Assembly: GCA_024243835.1 (NCBI GenBank)
Contig: JALPMN010000553.1
Location: forward strand, 1-17,936
From: Enteropsectra breve
Taxonomy: Eukaryota; Microsporidia
Direction of reading: 5' to 3'
Length of the DNA: 17,936 nt
The position numbers and the translations under genes are program-made. Below are positions 1-7,390 of the stretch, one piece after another (the first letter of the stretch is position 1; each line of letters starts with the position of its first letter). The notes under the pieces are model-generated. The model was not told the DNA's origin, searched no databases, and saw nothing but the letters and a program-made list of their open reading frames with translations.

Positions 1-369
1 CTCAGGAATTAAACTTGTTCTTTTAAAGGAATAATTGAATGCACTGATGCATCTGTCAATCGTTGACTTAGATACAGTGAGTCCAAAATCAGCCTCTACT
101 TTTTCAGATAAGGACTTTAAAGATAGGGCACAGTCTGCGTCAATCCAACTTCTGATCGCAGTGCGCATTTCATCAGTCAGCTTTCATTCTCTCACGCCAC
201 CGCGTGGTGATGCAATCACTCTACCTTCGCTATTGAATACTCGGATTACTTCCGAGACTGTGGTACGCCTGATTCCCATGATATTTGATATCTGTGAAGC
301 AATATGACCATTGAGGTAAAGGTTCACAATTTGCTGCCTCTCTTCATTAGTCAAAGTTCTATTCACCAT
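1..369 (-). pseudogene. IS630/Tc1-mariner-type transposase, broken 5' part
   Basis: The minus strand from the ATG at 369 encodes an N-terminal helix-turn-helix of the kind that binds transposon ends (LTNEERQQIVNLYLNG, then RRTTVSEVIRVF about 25 residues later). A basic RGG linker follows. An in-frame TGA at 184-186 stops this 61-residue ORF, but the same frame stays open to the window edge and encodes a second helix-turn-helix-like block (KLTDEMRTAIRSWI, then GLTVSKSTIDRCI). This paired-HTH layout, with the linker leading directly into the second domain, is typical of IS630/Tc1-mariner transposases (family knowledge). The DDE/DDD catalytic domain would lie beyond the left edge. One nonsense codon and no visible frameshift suggest a fairly young dead copy. 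The exact subfamily cannot be assigned from this fragment. Confidence 0.75.
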
Positions 370-740
370 GAATATGTACTGTAGACGAATGCATGTTTAA
401 TGAATAATTTAATTTATTGTCTTCTCTGGTCATCCCCAGATATTCTTAAGTTTTTAAATACTTGTGTATTAGTGATCAAATCACTAATACACAATAAAAT
501 GGCTTGATCAGGAGTGGTACAAGCCTCTCCTGGCCACATGTACATTTAAGTTTTTTTATCATTTTGGCGGGAATTTTATCTGACGCAATTTTTTTAATAT
601 TAAAATCAATAGATTATTTGAATTTTTTATGCGTAGTCTATCGCCAGACTACATTAATTCTGTGAAAATAGTAATAAATTGTTGTTTTTTTTGAACTTTT
701 AATTATATTTAGTGGCAACACGAATATTTTAAAATTTGGC
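370..740. other. Non-coding stretch next to the transposase start
   Basis: No supportable gene lies here. It probably includes the 5' leader and terminal repeat of the neighbouring transposon, since the transposase starts at 369 and reads leftwards, but the other end of the element is outside the window and the repeat cannot be matched. A perfect hairpin at 462-494 is listed separately. The rest is AT-rich with homopolymer T runs. Confidence 0.5.
462..494. repeat. Perfect 15-bp inverted repeat with 3-bp loop
   Basis: The arms at 462-476 and 480-494 (TTGTGTATTAGTGAT and its exact complement) flank the trinucleotide CAA. Fifteen uninterrupted pairs around so short a loop are unlikely by chance in about 18 kb. 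It lies about 100 bp upstream of the transposase start, so it could belong to the transposon end, act as an RNA hairpin, or be a scar of excision. Function is unknown. Confidence 0.7.
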
Positions 741-887
741 TTGACGAAATTGAATGAGAACTTGACAAACTTGAATGAGAACTTGACAAAATTGTCTGAG
801 AAGCTGACAAAATTGAATGTGACGCTGACAAAATTGAATGTGACGTTGACAAAATTGAATGTGACGTTGACAAACTGGGATGAAAAA
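741..887 (+). repeat. Seven 21-bp tandem repeats reading as leucine heptads
   Basis: Seven consecutive 21-bp units differ from one another by a few bases. On the plus strand they read as heptads of the form LTKLNEN or LTKLNVT, with leucine at positions 1 and 4 of each unit, as in a coiled coil or leucine zipper. The frame is open from 678 to the TAG at 900-902 but contains no ATG, and several stops precede 678. It may be the remnant of a coiled-coil gene that lost its 5' end. The antisense frame is also open, as expected for stop-free repeats, and gives a serine-rich sequence with no family features. Confidence 0.8.
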
Positions 888-1107
888 TGCTATAAGAGGT
901 AGACATTATTATTCAAAAAAGAATAATGCTAATATAATTCCTTTAAAGCCATGTTTGAGTGCGGAATATCGCAATATGCTGCATTAAAGATAAGTGTTTG
1001 AAGCGCAAAATTGGGGAAAGCATATATAATTCCTTCAATAAATTAAACCTAAAACAAAGCATTTATTTTTAGAATATTATTCACATAAATATTTAATTGA
1101 AATAGGC

Positions 1108-1332
1108 TCATTCTTCAGCCTTAAGCATGTCGCAAATATTCTCTCTCACCATGCATGTGATATATCCATTAGACCGCGGACATCCTTCAGAGAAAAGTTT
1201 TTTGCACATCGCTACCAGCGCCTTTACTTTTTCATCGTCTACATAGGCCGCGCTTCCAACTGAAATGAGTATAGCTAGGCACAGCACACATAAAAACATG
1301 AGTTTAATAGTCATTGAGCATCCAGTCAACAT
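1108..1332 (-). CDS. Small secreted four-cysteine protein, copy 1
   Basis: This 74-residue protein has a clear signal peptide: a hydrophobic core at about residues 11-25, ending in a small-residue stretch near GSAA at 26-29. That leaves a mature chain of about 45 residues. The mature part has four cysteines (43, 51, 60, 67) with spacing C-x7-C-x8-C-x6-C, and ends in an acidic, probably helical tail (CDMLKAEE). The start at 1332 is favoured because a CCCC run lies four bases upstream of the ATG (GAGCCCCTTATATG). A later Met at residue 7 is possible. Two further genes on the same strand (1406-1624 and 2771-2995) share the layout. I do not recognise the family. A secreted effector or surface peptide is an inference from size, signal peptide and cysteines. 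Confidence 0.7.
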   Translation of the reverse strand: MLTGCSMTIKLMFLCVLCLAILISVGSAAYVDDEKVKALVAMCKKLFSEGCPRSNGYITCMVRENICDMLKAEE

Positions 1333-1336
1333 ATAA

Positions 1337-1340
1337 GGGG
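1337..1340 (-). promoter_or_regulatory. CCCC start-proximal motif of small secreted gene 1
   Basis: On the minus strand the bases before the ATG read GAGCCCCTTAT. CCC or GGG runs just upstream of start codons are a described microsporidian expression signal. The second small gene has a similar but weaker form (GAGCCTTA before its ATG). Confidence 0.5.
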
Positions 1341-1405
1341 CTCAATTGACTTCCACCTAAAAATTTTATATGTGATCATTGAAAAATTCATATTTATCAT
1401 TAATT

Positions 1406-1624
1406 TTAATTAACTTCTTGTTTCAAAGCATCGCATACCAACTTCTCTAGTGAACATGATATAATTGAAGTGCAACTCACTGTACTTCCTTCTCGGCACC
1501 ATTCAATAAACTTTCGTAATTTAGTCGCGCTTATGCGGGCAGCAGGTGAAGCTAGTGCTGTAAAAGCTGTTGCTGCTAAACATATGAGAAATAATATCAT
1601 TATCGTCTTGTGCAAAGCACTCAT
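1406..1624 (-). CDS. Small secreted four-cysteine protein, copy 2
   Basis: This 72-residue protein starts with a signal peptide (hydrophobic core at about residues 8-24, likely cleavage after ALA at 24-26), leaving about 46 mature residues. Cysteines at 43, 51, 57 and 64 give C-x7-C-x5-C-x6-C, matching copy 3 exactly and copy 1 except for three extra residues in the middle loop. The C-terminal block EKLVCDAL resembles ENICDML of copy 1. The gene lies 73 bp from copy 1 on the same strand, which suggests tandem duplication. The leader reads GAGCCTTA immediately before the ATG, close to that of copy 1. The overlapping plus-strand ORF has no signal peptide and is judged a shadow. Family and function are unrecognised. 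Confidence 0.7.
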   Translation of the reverse strand: MSALHKTIMILFLICLAATAFTALASPAARISATKLRKFIEWCREGSTVSCTSIISCSLEKLVCDALKQEVN

Positions 1625-2770
1625 TAAGGCTCTGAATAATAATTGTTTTATTCATATCAACGATCAAATTAAAATTAATGAAAATTAAATTTCTGGGCAA
1701 AATATCATACATCACCACATGTTAATCTTTATACTCATTTTTATGCAAATATAGCTTTATTCGATCATCTTTAAACATACACGAAAAACAAAGATGGAAT
1801 TTTTCAATGATTTACTGAATCTAAGGAAAAAAATCTATAAAATCAAGGAAAAATTTCTTGTTATCATTATTTAATTTGATTGTAATTTATTCTACATGGC
1901 TTGCGTTTTATGCACATAAAATACAATTACATACTAAGATTAATGTAAAAGCCTATTCACAATTAAAGGATGAACCAAGCAACAAGCATTTTCCGATAAA
2001 AAAGATCCAGTAAAGTAAGATATAAAAATAAAAAAGTTGTACGGTCCGTTATTAAAGCCGCTTATCAAAGCAAATTTAAGTTTAAATGTTCCTAACAAAC
2101 ATTATTGAACGACAAAAAGCTGTATTAATTGCTATCTGAGAATTAAATTGCTTATTTAACTAATAATCCTTGAACTACGGTTTCAGAATCAATATATGCA
2201 TCTAATTAAAGCATGGCTATATACACACCGATAAAGTACATTTAAAAATATGTATCATTTATGCAGAAGCATTAGCTAAAATGTATTTTTCAGTTTAAAT
2301 CTTTGATATTGTGCTGAACCAAAATTCTGTGAGTTTAAGTGAATGTGAATCGTTTTCTTTAAATGGTCATTATCTATAAAATGATGCTATCGACACACAG
2401 CTTGATCAATTGCTCTGAGTAAATTTTGAGAAACAATAAAATATTGTTTATTACAGGCATCTTACTACGCCTTATTTTCCTATCAAAATTCGAGTTTAAG
2501 GCGATAAATCTACGTTTCTTTGCCGTTACATTTAATAATCATTCCATCCGTTCTCGCAAAGCTGCGTTAGTTTTCTTATAACGGACTGTTGCAGGAAGCA
2601 TTAAAATAAAAGTGCTGGCTGCAAAAGAATGGCCATAAAAGCCAAATAATTGACGTGTACAATTCGGTAATATTTTAAAATAAATGCATTATGCTCTTAC
2701 TTGAATATTCATGACTGCCAGTTTTGAAAAAAAATAAACGGAATGTAAAAGGATTTAATTATTTGCTCTA
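1625..2770. other. Gene-poor AT-rich interval
   Basis: About 1.15 kb without a supportable ORF, RNA gene or strong repeat. A short element resembling GTCCGTTAT occurs at about 2044 and in inverted form at about 2577-2586, but it is too short to interpret. The region presumably includes the leader of the small secreted gene ending at 1624 and the 3' side of the one at 2771. Confidence 0.6.
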
Positions 2771-2995
2771 TCAATAGTTTGTCTCCATATTCTCACGAAG
2801 ATTGCTGCACCAAATTTTCTTTTCCCAGCACTCTTGAACCTCACGGCATTTTGTAGATAAATAATGCTTGCAGTTGCCCGAGTCATACACTCTCTTGGCA
2901 GCTTCATAGACCAAGCCGTTGCTGCATACACAGAGTGCGAGCAGAGATATCAATAATATAGCCATAACTAGCATATTTATTGATATGCTAGACAT
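2771..2995 (-). CDS. Small secreted four-cysteine protein, copy 3
   Basis: This 74-residue protein has a strongly hydrophobic signal peptide (residues 8-23, likely cleavage near CVCS at 22-25) and a mature part of about 48 residues. Cysteines at 42, 50, 56 and 63 give C-x7-C-x5-C-x6-C, the same as copy 2. The block EKKIWCSNL at 58-66 lines up with EKLVCDAL of copy 2. Other residues differ widely, so only the cysteine frame and a helical pattern are conserved, as expected for a fast-evolving secreted family. It lies 1.15 kb from the other two on the same strand. Its leader (GATCCATG) has only a weak C run. The family is not recognised, and the paralogy rests on the shared cysteine spacing. Confidence 0.65.
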   Translation of the reverse strand: MSSISINMLVMAILLISLLALCVCSNGLVYEAAKRVYDSGNCKHYLSTKCREVQECWEKKIWCSNLRENMETNY

Positions 2996-4388
2996 GGATC
3001 AGTTATTTAAACGATTTTTATAGTTGAAATTAAATTTTATTAACGGCTCAAATTCTGGCTGCAAACTTCGGAAACAAATGTTGTTACACTATTTGTAAGA
3101 TTCTTTATTGCATTCCAGTACCATATTTATAGGGCTTCTTGTGATATATTCCTGTGCAATACTGGTAGCAACAAATTTTATAAAAATTTTAATTTGTGAT
3201 AAAATATCATTAGCATCTGATATATGCACATATTTACTGTGCATTATCTCATTAGACCCCGCTTCTGACGCTTAATAGAGATACAATGGGTTTTATTAAG
3301 ACTACGCAAAGCTTTTTTTATTCTGCAAATGAATTTAACTTACTATTTCACACTTCTGCGGCTAAAACTACATATATCATGCAAATTGCATAAAATATCC
3401 TGTCTTTGCAATCTGAAACTGAAAATTTGTAGATGTTTTAACAGTATTATTCGGCGCACACCCTTCTATAAAGCAGAGGATGGATTATTTTTTGAATTAA
3501 AATGTACAGCACTTCTTCACTATTCTATCTCTTTTCTGGGGAGCTTAATGACTGCTTTGGCATACAATATGCGTCTGTTTACAGTATGAGAGCTTTATTT
3601 ACAGTGCATCTAAATACGTGCGAAGTAAAATATGCCTGCTGTTCTTAGATGATATTTCGAGGGACAAGGCTCTTGTGAGAGTTGGAGCACCATGATTTAT
3701 CACAAGAATTTGTTTTCATTACAAATAATAACGAATGGTTTATATATTTTTATAGTTTACACAACTCGTTAGAACTTAATCTGTCAATAAGTTATGTGGG
3801 TTTTATTTTTAGATTTTGAGACCGTATATGGACATTTGTAATTATTTTAAGAGTGTTTATACAGTGCGTGGAATGTAATACTATTTGTTGAAAGGAGACC
3901 GATGAAAACGAAAGGGCAGTTTAATTAAATATTTATATGGCCCTTATTATAAACTCATTTGACTTTATACTTTTATTCGTCGAATATCTAAATATTGTTT
4001 TTTTGGTGCGGAGAAAGGCTGCATGGCCGTCCCAGGACGAATTTTAAGGCCAAATGTTTCTTTGTTCAGCAGAAAAATGCTTATAACATTGCGAGATCTT
4101 TCGCTTTTTATTTGAGTTTTTATGCCAACATCATTATAGGCAATAATTTCCCCCACATTCTTCATGTGACAGCTTGTTTCTTCTTTCCATAGTATGATAG
4201 CCCTGATAAAACTTTAAATTTGTGGCAAGAAAGTTAATTTAGCCATTTTTTGAGGGGGTGTCCTGTTATTATGCGGGGCTGTATAAGACCATCTTAATGA
4301 TATTTCCCATATATTAGCACCCCTTATTCATTTCACTGCCTACTGTTAAACCCCTTTTAAAAATTAAATTGATTGAAAATTTTTGCCG
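2996..4388. other. Gene-poor interval with only weak ORFs
   Basis: About 1.4 kb without a well-supported gene. A plus-strand frame at 3329-3589 encodes an 86-residue cysteine-rich basic sequence but has no signal peptide and no C/G start motif. A minus-strand frame ending at 3965 is open for about 80 codons but resembles nothing I recognise. The sequence just before 4389 should hold the promoter of the plus-strand gene. Confidence 0.5.
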
Positions 4389-4838
4389 ATGATTTTTGGA
4401 AAAACCGATTTACTACTGGCATTTATTGCTTATTACAGATGCATAAGCGATAGTGAAGGAAACATCTCCGGTGCTGGAGGTGAGTTCGTAGACATATCAA
4501 AACGAGGCTTAGTGGATCCACACAGCGACTTAAAGTCAGTTACGAACGGCCAGAATACTGCTACTGCCGGAGACAATCAAGTAAATGGAGAGAAATTTAA
4601 ACATTCAGATGCTACAACATCGCGTCATACAAAAGATATTGATGCCGGTGCACACGGCCTGCAAACAAGCAATCCCAAAGTTAGCCATAAGCATTTAGAA
4701 AAAGATAATGATCTATTCCACCAAGAAGCGCCACTATCTGACAATGGACCCAGCCCTTTTATTAATCGGATAGTTTTTGATCGTAAGAATAGACGCTCTG
4801 ATCCAATTGGAGAGTGCACAGAAAATTTAACAAAATAA
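4389..4838 (+). CDS. Secreted hydrophilic protein, in frame with the next ORF
   Basis: The first ATG is at 4389, and the frame upstream offers only a TTG. The 149-residue product begins with a signal peptide (hydrophobic residues at about 7-17, MIFGKTDLLLAFIAYYRC). The rest is hydrophilic and probably disordered, rich in Ser, Asn, Asp, His and Lys. The short leader GCCG touches the ATG, a weak form of the C-run start signal. The TAA at 4836-4838 is followed, in the same frame, by 17 sense codons and then the ATG of the 494-residue ORF. This ORF may therefore be the N-terminal part of one longer gene, giving a product of about 660 residues with a signal peptide at one end and a membrane segment at the other. 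No known family is recognised. Confidence 0.55.
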   Translation: MIFGKTDLLLAFIAYYRCISDSEGNISGAGGEFVDISKRGLVDPHSDLKSVTNGQNTATAGDNQVNGEKFKHSDATTSRHTKDIDAGAHGLQTSNPKVSHKHLEKDNDLFHQEAPLSDNGPSPFINRIVFDRKNRRSDPIGECTENLTK

Positions 4839-4889
4839 TATAAACAACTAGGAAGAATTTTAAAAGAATGGAAGAAGCTTAACTTTAAA

Positions 4890-6374
4890 ATGGATGACAT
4901 GCAAGAACTCATAGTTGTAAAAGCATTTGATTTTACAAGTGCAATAGATACTATCCTGAATAAGATCACTACAAAAGATGCATCCGATGAACAGAAATGC
5001 CAATATTTCAATATGCTAGTCCAGCTGGATAAGCTTCTCGTTAGTATATTTAATAATACTTCGACTTTACTTGAGGAGACAAAAAAGAAAATTAATGAAA
5101 CAACTGACTCTCGGGAGGAGAAGATAGAAAAATTAAAACTATCAATTCTCTACAATAAAAATGAATGCATTAAAGACTTAATATTTAGAATATTAATTAC
5201 AATAATAAGTAATTATAGACAAACGATGGATAAATATGCTGAAAACTATAGATGGTCATTAGAGCCTTCAGATAACTTATATGAAGAGTTTAGGCAGATA
5301 GCAACGGATAGTTTTTTTTCATCCTCCTATAGAGATTTTTATGGAGTGCAGGAGCAAAAGTTTAAAGCATTATATGGAAAAAGTAATACTGAGCAGATGC
5401 ATGAATGGAATGAATCCGTGAAGCAATATATTTCTGATTCAGCTAACGCTAGAGCAAAAGAAAGATATGCTTTTAATGAAAATAAATTCAGCACTGGAGA
5501 TGATAGACAACATGCTGCTAGAATAAAAACAACCCATTTAGAGCCTACAAAAACAAGCGAAAGTGTTGTCATCGATGTGTGTGACAATCCTCCTAAAAAT
5601 AAACATAAACGCGACGAAGTGTTCAATAGCACAGATGATGAAACAAAACAGAGAAAGCCTCAAAAAATAAGTACAAAAAATAAGTACAACTTTGTCAATG
5701 GTAGTTTTGGGACTGGCTATATTGTTACTAGCCCTTTAAATAACAGTCACTTAAATCAAAGTCACTTAAATAACACTCATTTAAATCAGAGTCATTTATA
5801 CCACAGCCCTAGAGTTGAGGGTCCTAAAGCTGAGGGTCTTAAAATGAGTGACGAAAATACTGCGAATGGTGGTTTCAAAGCTGGCCGTTTAGATGAAGGT
5901 AAAAGCACTAAACAAGGTATTGAGGCTCAAAGTATCGAAAACCATAGGTCAGAGGAAGATTCTTTTGAGACTAGTATTATTGAGGAACATCTGGATAAAA
6001 AAGATCAAAACATAAAGCATGATAGAAAGGTTGAAGATTTTAGCGAAGATAGTAGCAAAGAAAATATTCTTGGCAGCGATGCCACATGTGAAGGTGAATT
6101 GAGTGATGGTTCTTCTAAAACAAATACTCCGAAAGGACAAGGAACTCCTGATACTCCAAAAGGACAAGGAACTCCTGATACTCCAAAAGGAAAAGGAACT
6201 CCTGATAATGAGAAAGGACAAGGAACTCCTGATAATGAGAAAGGACAAGGAACTCCTGATAATGAGAAGGATAATACTGTCGAGAGTAAAAACTACTATA
6301 AAGAATGTGCAGCGGTTGCTATTGCAGCAATTGTGATATGTGCTGCTATCTTTGCTTTTTTCAAAGCGCAATGA
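4890..6374 (+). CDS. Repeat-containing protein with C-terminal membrane segment
   Basis: This 494-residue ORF has a helical N-terminal region (about residues 5-200, with heptad-like Leu/Ile spacing near 45-110). A long charged, probably disordered middle follows, containing basic clusters (KNKHKRD, KQRKPQK). It has two repeat tracts: five five-residue units of LNxSH type at about 283-307, and five nine-residue units containing GQGTPD at about 413-457. One hydrophobic segment of about 20 residues (472-492) lies three residues from the C-terminus, so the protein is either tail-anchored or, if joined to the upstream secreted ORF, a single-pass surface protein or one with a GPI-type tail. The ATG at 4890 lacks any CCC/GGG motif, and the frame is open back to the TAA at 4836. 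Both facts favour one interrupted gene. The gene converges with the M16-like gene, 224 bp away. The family is not recognised. Confidence 0.65.
   Translation: MDDMQELIVVKAFDFTSAIDTILNKITTKDASDEQKCQYFNMLVQLDKLLVSIFNNTSTLLEETKKKINETTDSREEKIEKLKLSILYNKNECIKDLIFRILITIISNYRQTMDKYAENYRWSLEPSDNLYEEFRQIATDSFFSSSYRDFYGVQEQKFKALYGKSNTEQMHEWNESVKQYISDSANARAKERYAFNENKFSTGDDRQHAARIKTTHLEPTKTSESVVIDVCDNPPKNKHKRDEVFNSTDDETKQRKPQKISTKNKYNFVNGSFGTGYIVTSPLNNSHLNQSHLNNTHLNQSHLYHSPRVEGPKAEGLKMSDENTANGGFKAGRLDEGKSTKQGIEAQSIENHRSEEDSFETSIIEEHLDKKDQNIKHDRKVEDFSEDSSKENILGSDATCEGELSDGSSKTNTPKGQGTPDTPKGQGTPDTPKGKGTPDNEKGQGTPDNEKGQGTPDNEKDNTVESKNYYKECAAVAIAAIVICAAIFAFFKAQ
5736..5810 (+). repeat. Five 15-bp repeats encoding LNxSH units
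   Basis: In-frame tandem units of 15 bp encode LNNSH, LNQSH, LNNTH, LNQSH and a degenerate LYHSP. N/Q and S/T alternate from unit to unit, as if a 30-bp pair had been duplicated. The tract lies in the disordered middle of the 494-residue protein. Confidence 0.8.
6126..6260 (+). repeat. Five 27-bp repeats encoding GQGTPD-type nonapeptides
   Basis: Five near-identical 27-bp units encode nine residues each. The first three begin TPKG and the last two NEKG, and all continue with [QK]GTPD. A partial sixth unit follows. Near identity at the DNA level indicates recent expansion. The repeat has no stops in another plus frame or in one antisense frame, which produces long shadow ORFs there. Confidence 0.85.
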
Positions 6375-6445
6375 GCCAGATATCTATTAAAGTAAGTTAC
6401 TTAAAGTTATACGTGTTTCTTAAAGTTGAAAGTTATCAAAAATTC

Positions 6446-6451
6446 AATAAA
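6446..6451 (+). terminator. AATAAA polyadenylation-type signal
   Basis: An AATAAA lies about 72 bp after the stop of the plus-strand membrane protein gene, in the 224-bp gap between convergent genes. It is the obvious candidate 3'-end signal, though AATAAA is common in AT-rich DNA. Confidence 0.35.
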
Positions 6452-6591
6452 ATTTTATAGAGAATGCTATATTTCAATAGAAATACAGTATTTAAAACGA
6501 GCTATAATTTATGTTTTATGAGTGATAAAAAAAGACTTTACACTGGTGCCCTTGATTCTGAAAAATATAGTGTGTACGATGATAATCAAAC

Positions 6592-6597
6592 TTTATT
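6592..6597 (-). terminator. AATAAA one base after the M16-like stop codon
   Basis: On the minus strand the stop TAA of the M16-like 3' ORF (6601-6599) is followed by A and then AATAAA. Polyadenylation-type signals very close to or overlapping stop codons are reported in compact microsporidian genomes, and this fits that pattern. Confidence 0.4.
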
Positions 6598-6598
6598 T

Positions 6599-7387
6599 TT
6601 AGTCAAACGCAGTTACAGATAGCGATGCATCAGAAACAACATAGCAATGATCGTCTTTCTGTAGGATATGCGTAATAAAGCTGTCTAACAGAGCGATAAT
6701 CCCATTAATTTCAGTTCCAGCAATCTTAGGATCTAAGGTAATAAGAGAGGTGATATGCTCGTGGCTAGAAACTGTTTCTTTGCATTCTTGCAGAAATCCA
6801 CTAATTGCATTATTAATCTCTACAGAGCTCTTGTAGCTCTGAACCCCAAAGAGTAAATGCCCGCTGCTCAGTTCGCTGTTTGTGCTGACATACATAATCC
6901 CATTGTCTCCAAGAAGCTCATTGCATATAAAAACGTTAAGAAAACTATCTCTGAAAAAGCGCACAAAATATTTGGCTCCAGCGATATGCTCCCTTGCAAG
7001 TTGTGTAATGCGAACAATACAGCAAGTTGAAGAGTTTAAATACTGCACCTGGTGTATCTTTTTTGCTGACAAAAGGCTCATCTTATTTTCCTGTTTGTTC
7101 TTCTCGGTCGCAGTGTTCTGCAGCTTGAAAATATTAATTTGCTTTTCGTACATGCTAAGTATTTTATGGACATGCGAGATGTTGCGGCTTTCCATTAGTA
7201 CCCGTACGCCCGTGTGGATATAAACATCCATTGCCTCCAGCGTATGAATAGATTTCACATTGTCAAATTCGTTTTTCTGAAGATTCATATTAGGACTGTA
7301 GATAGACTTGATTAAATTCTCTAATGTGCCAGAGCTATACATCTCATTAGAAAGAAGATTTGCAAAATACTGCTTTGCATATTCCAT
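6599..7387 (-). CDS. C-terminal part of insulinase-like (M16) protein
   Basis: This 262-residue ORF carries the last M16 domain of an insulin-degrading-enzyme-type protein. The block around residues 155-200 (CNELLGDNGIMYVST, then LLFGVQSYKSSVE) lines up with the family's C-terminal signature, where a conserved R-x-x-E-Q-L-G-Y is followed by a strand with an invariant QS. Here the Arg/Gln/Tyr positions are changed. It is in the same frame as the ORF ending at 7391 and separated from it by one TAG and one GAA codon. It lacks a signal peptide, and its ATG has no CCC/GGG motif. The simplest reading is that it is not an independent gene but the 3' end of a gene of about 1,004 codons, the normal length for this protease type. 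It could be expressed only if the TAG is read through, is an assembly error, or if translation restarts at 7387. Confidence 0.65.
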   Translation of the reverse strand: MEYAKQYFANLLSNEMYSSGTLENLIKSIYSPNMNLQKNEFDNVKSIHTLEAMDVYIHTGVRVLMESRNISHVHKILSMYEKQINIFKLQNTATEKNKQENKMSLLSAKKIHQVQYLNSSTCCIVRITQLAREHIAGAKYFVRFFRDSFLNVFICNELLGDNGIMYVSTNSELSSGHLLFGVQSYKSSVEINNAISGFLQECKETVSSHEHITSLITLDPKIAGTEINGIIALLDSFITHILQKDDHCYVVSDASLSVTAFD

Positions 7388-7390
7388 TTC

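Noticed and set aside
709..906. Minus-strand serine-rich 65-residue ORF across the 21-bp repeat.
   Set aside because: Shadow of the tandem repeat. The plus strand gives the more meaningful leucine heptads, and neither strand is a convincing gene.
3329..3589. Plus-strand ORF of 86 residues with clustered cysteines (C-x6-C-x-C-x6-C-x-C).
   Set aside because: No signal peptide, no CCC/GGG motif before the ATG, no sibling in the window; the composition fits a chance ORF in AT-rich DNA. It could be revived by transcript evidence.
3965..4165. Minus-strand open frame of about 80 codons with ordinary protein-like composition (FGLKIRPGTAMQPF).
   Set aside because: No recognisable domain, no start motif, and an overlapping plus-strand ORF of similar length. 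Possibly a gene remnant, but not supportable.
4250..4345. Possible transposon terminal inverted repeats (GAGGGGGTGT and a CACCCC-containing stretch).
   Set aside because: Only about six bases match, with mismatches and no target-site duplication or coding content between them.
5949..6371. Antisense 140-residue ORF and a shorter plus-frame ORF (6103-6336) across the 27-bp repeat.
   Set aside because: Both are stop-free only because the repeat unit is a multiple of three and lacks stops in those frames; the sense frame has the membrane segment and continuous coding.
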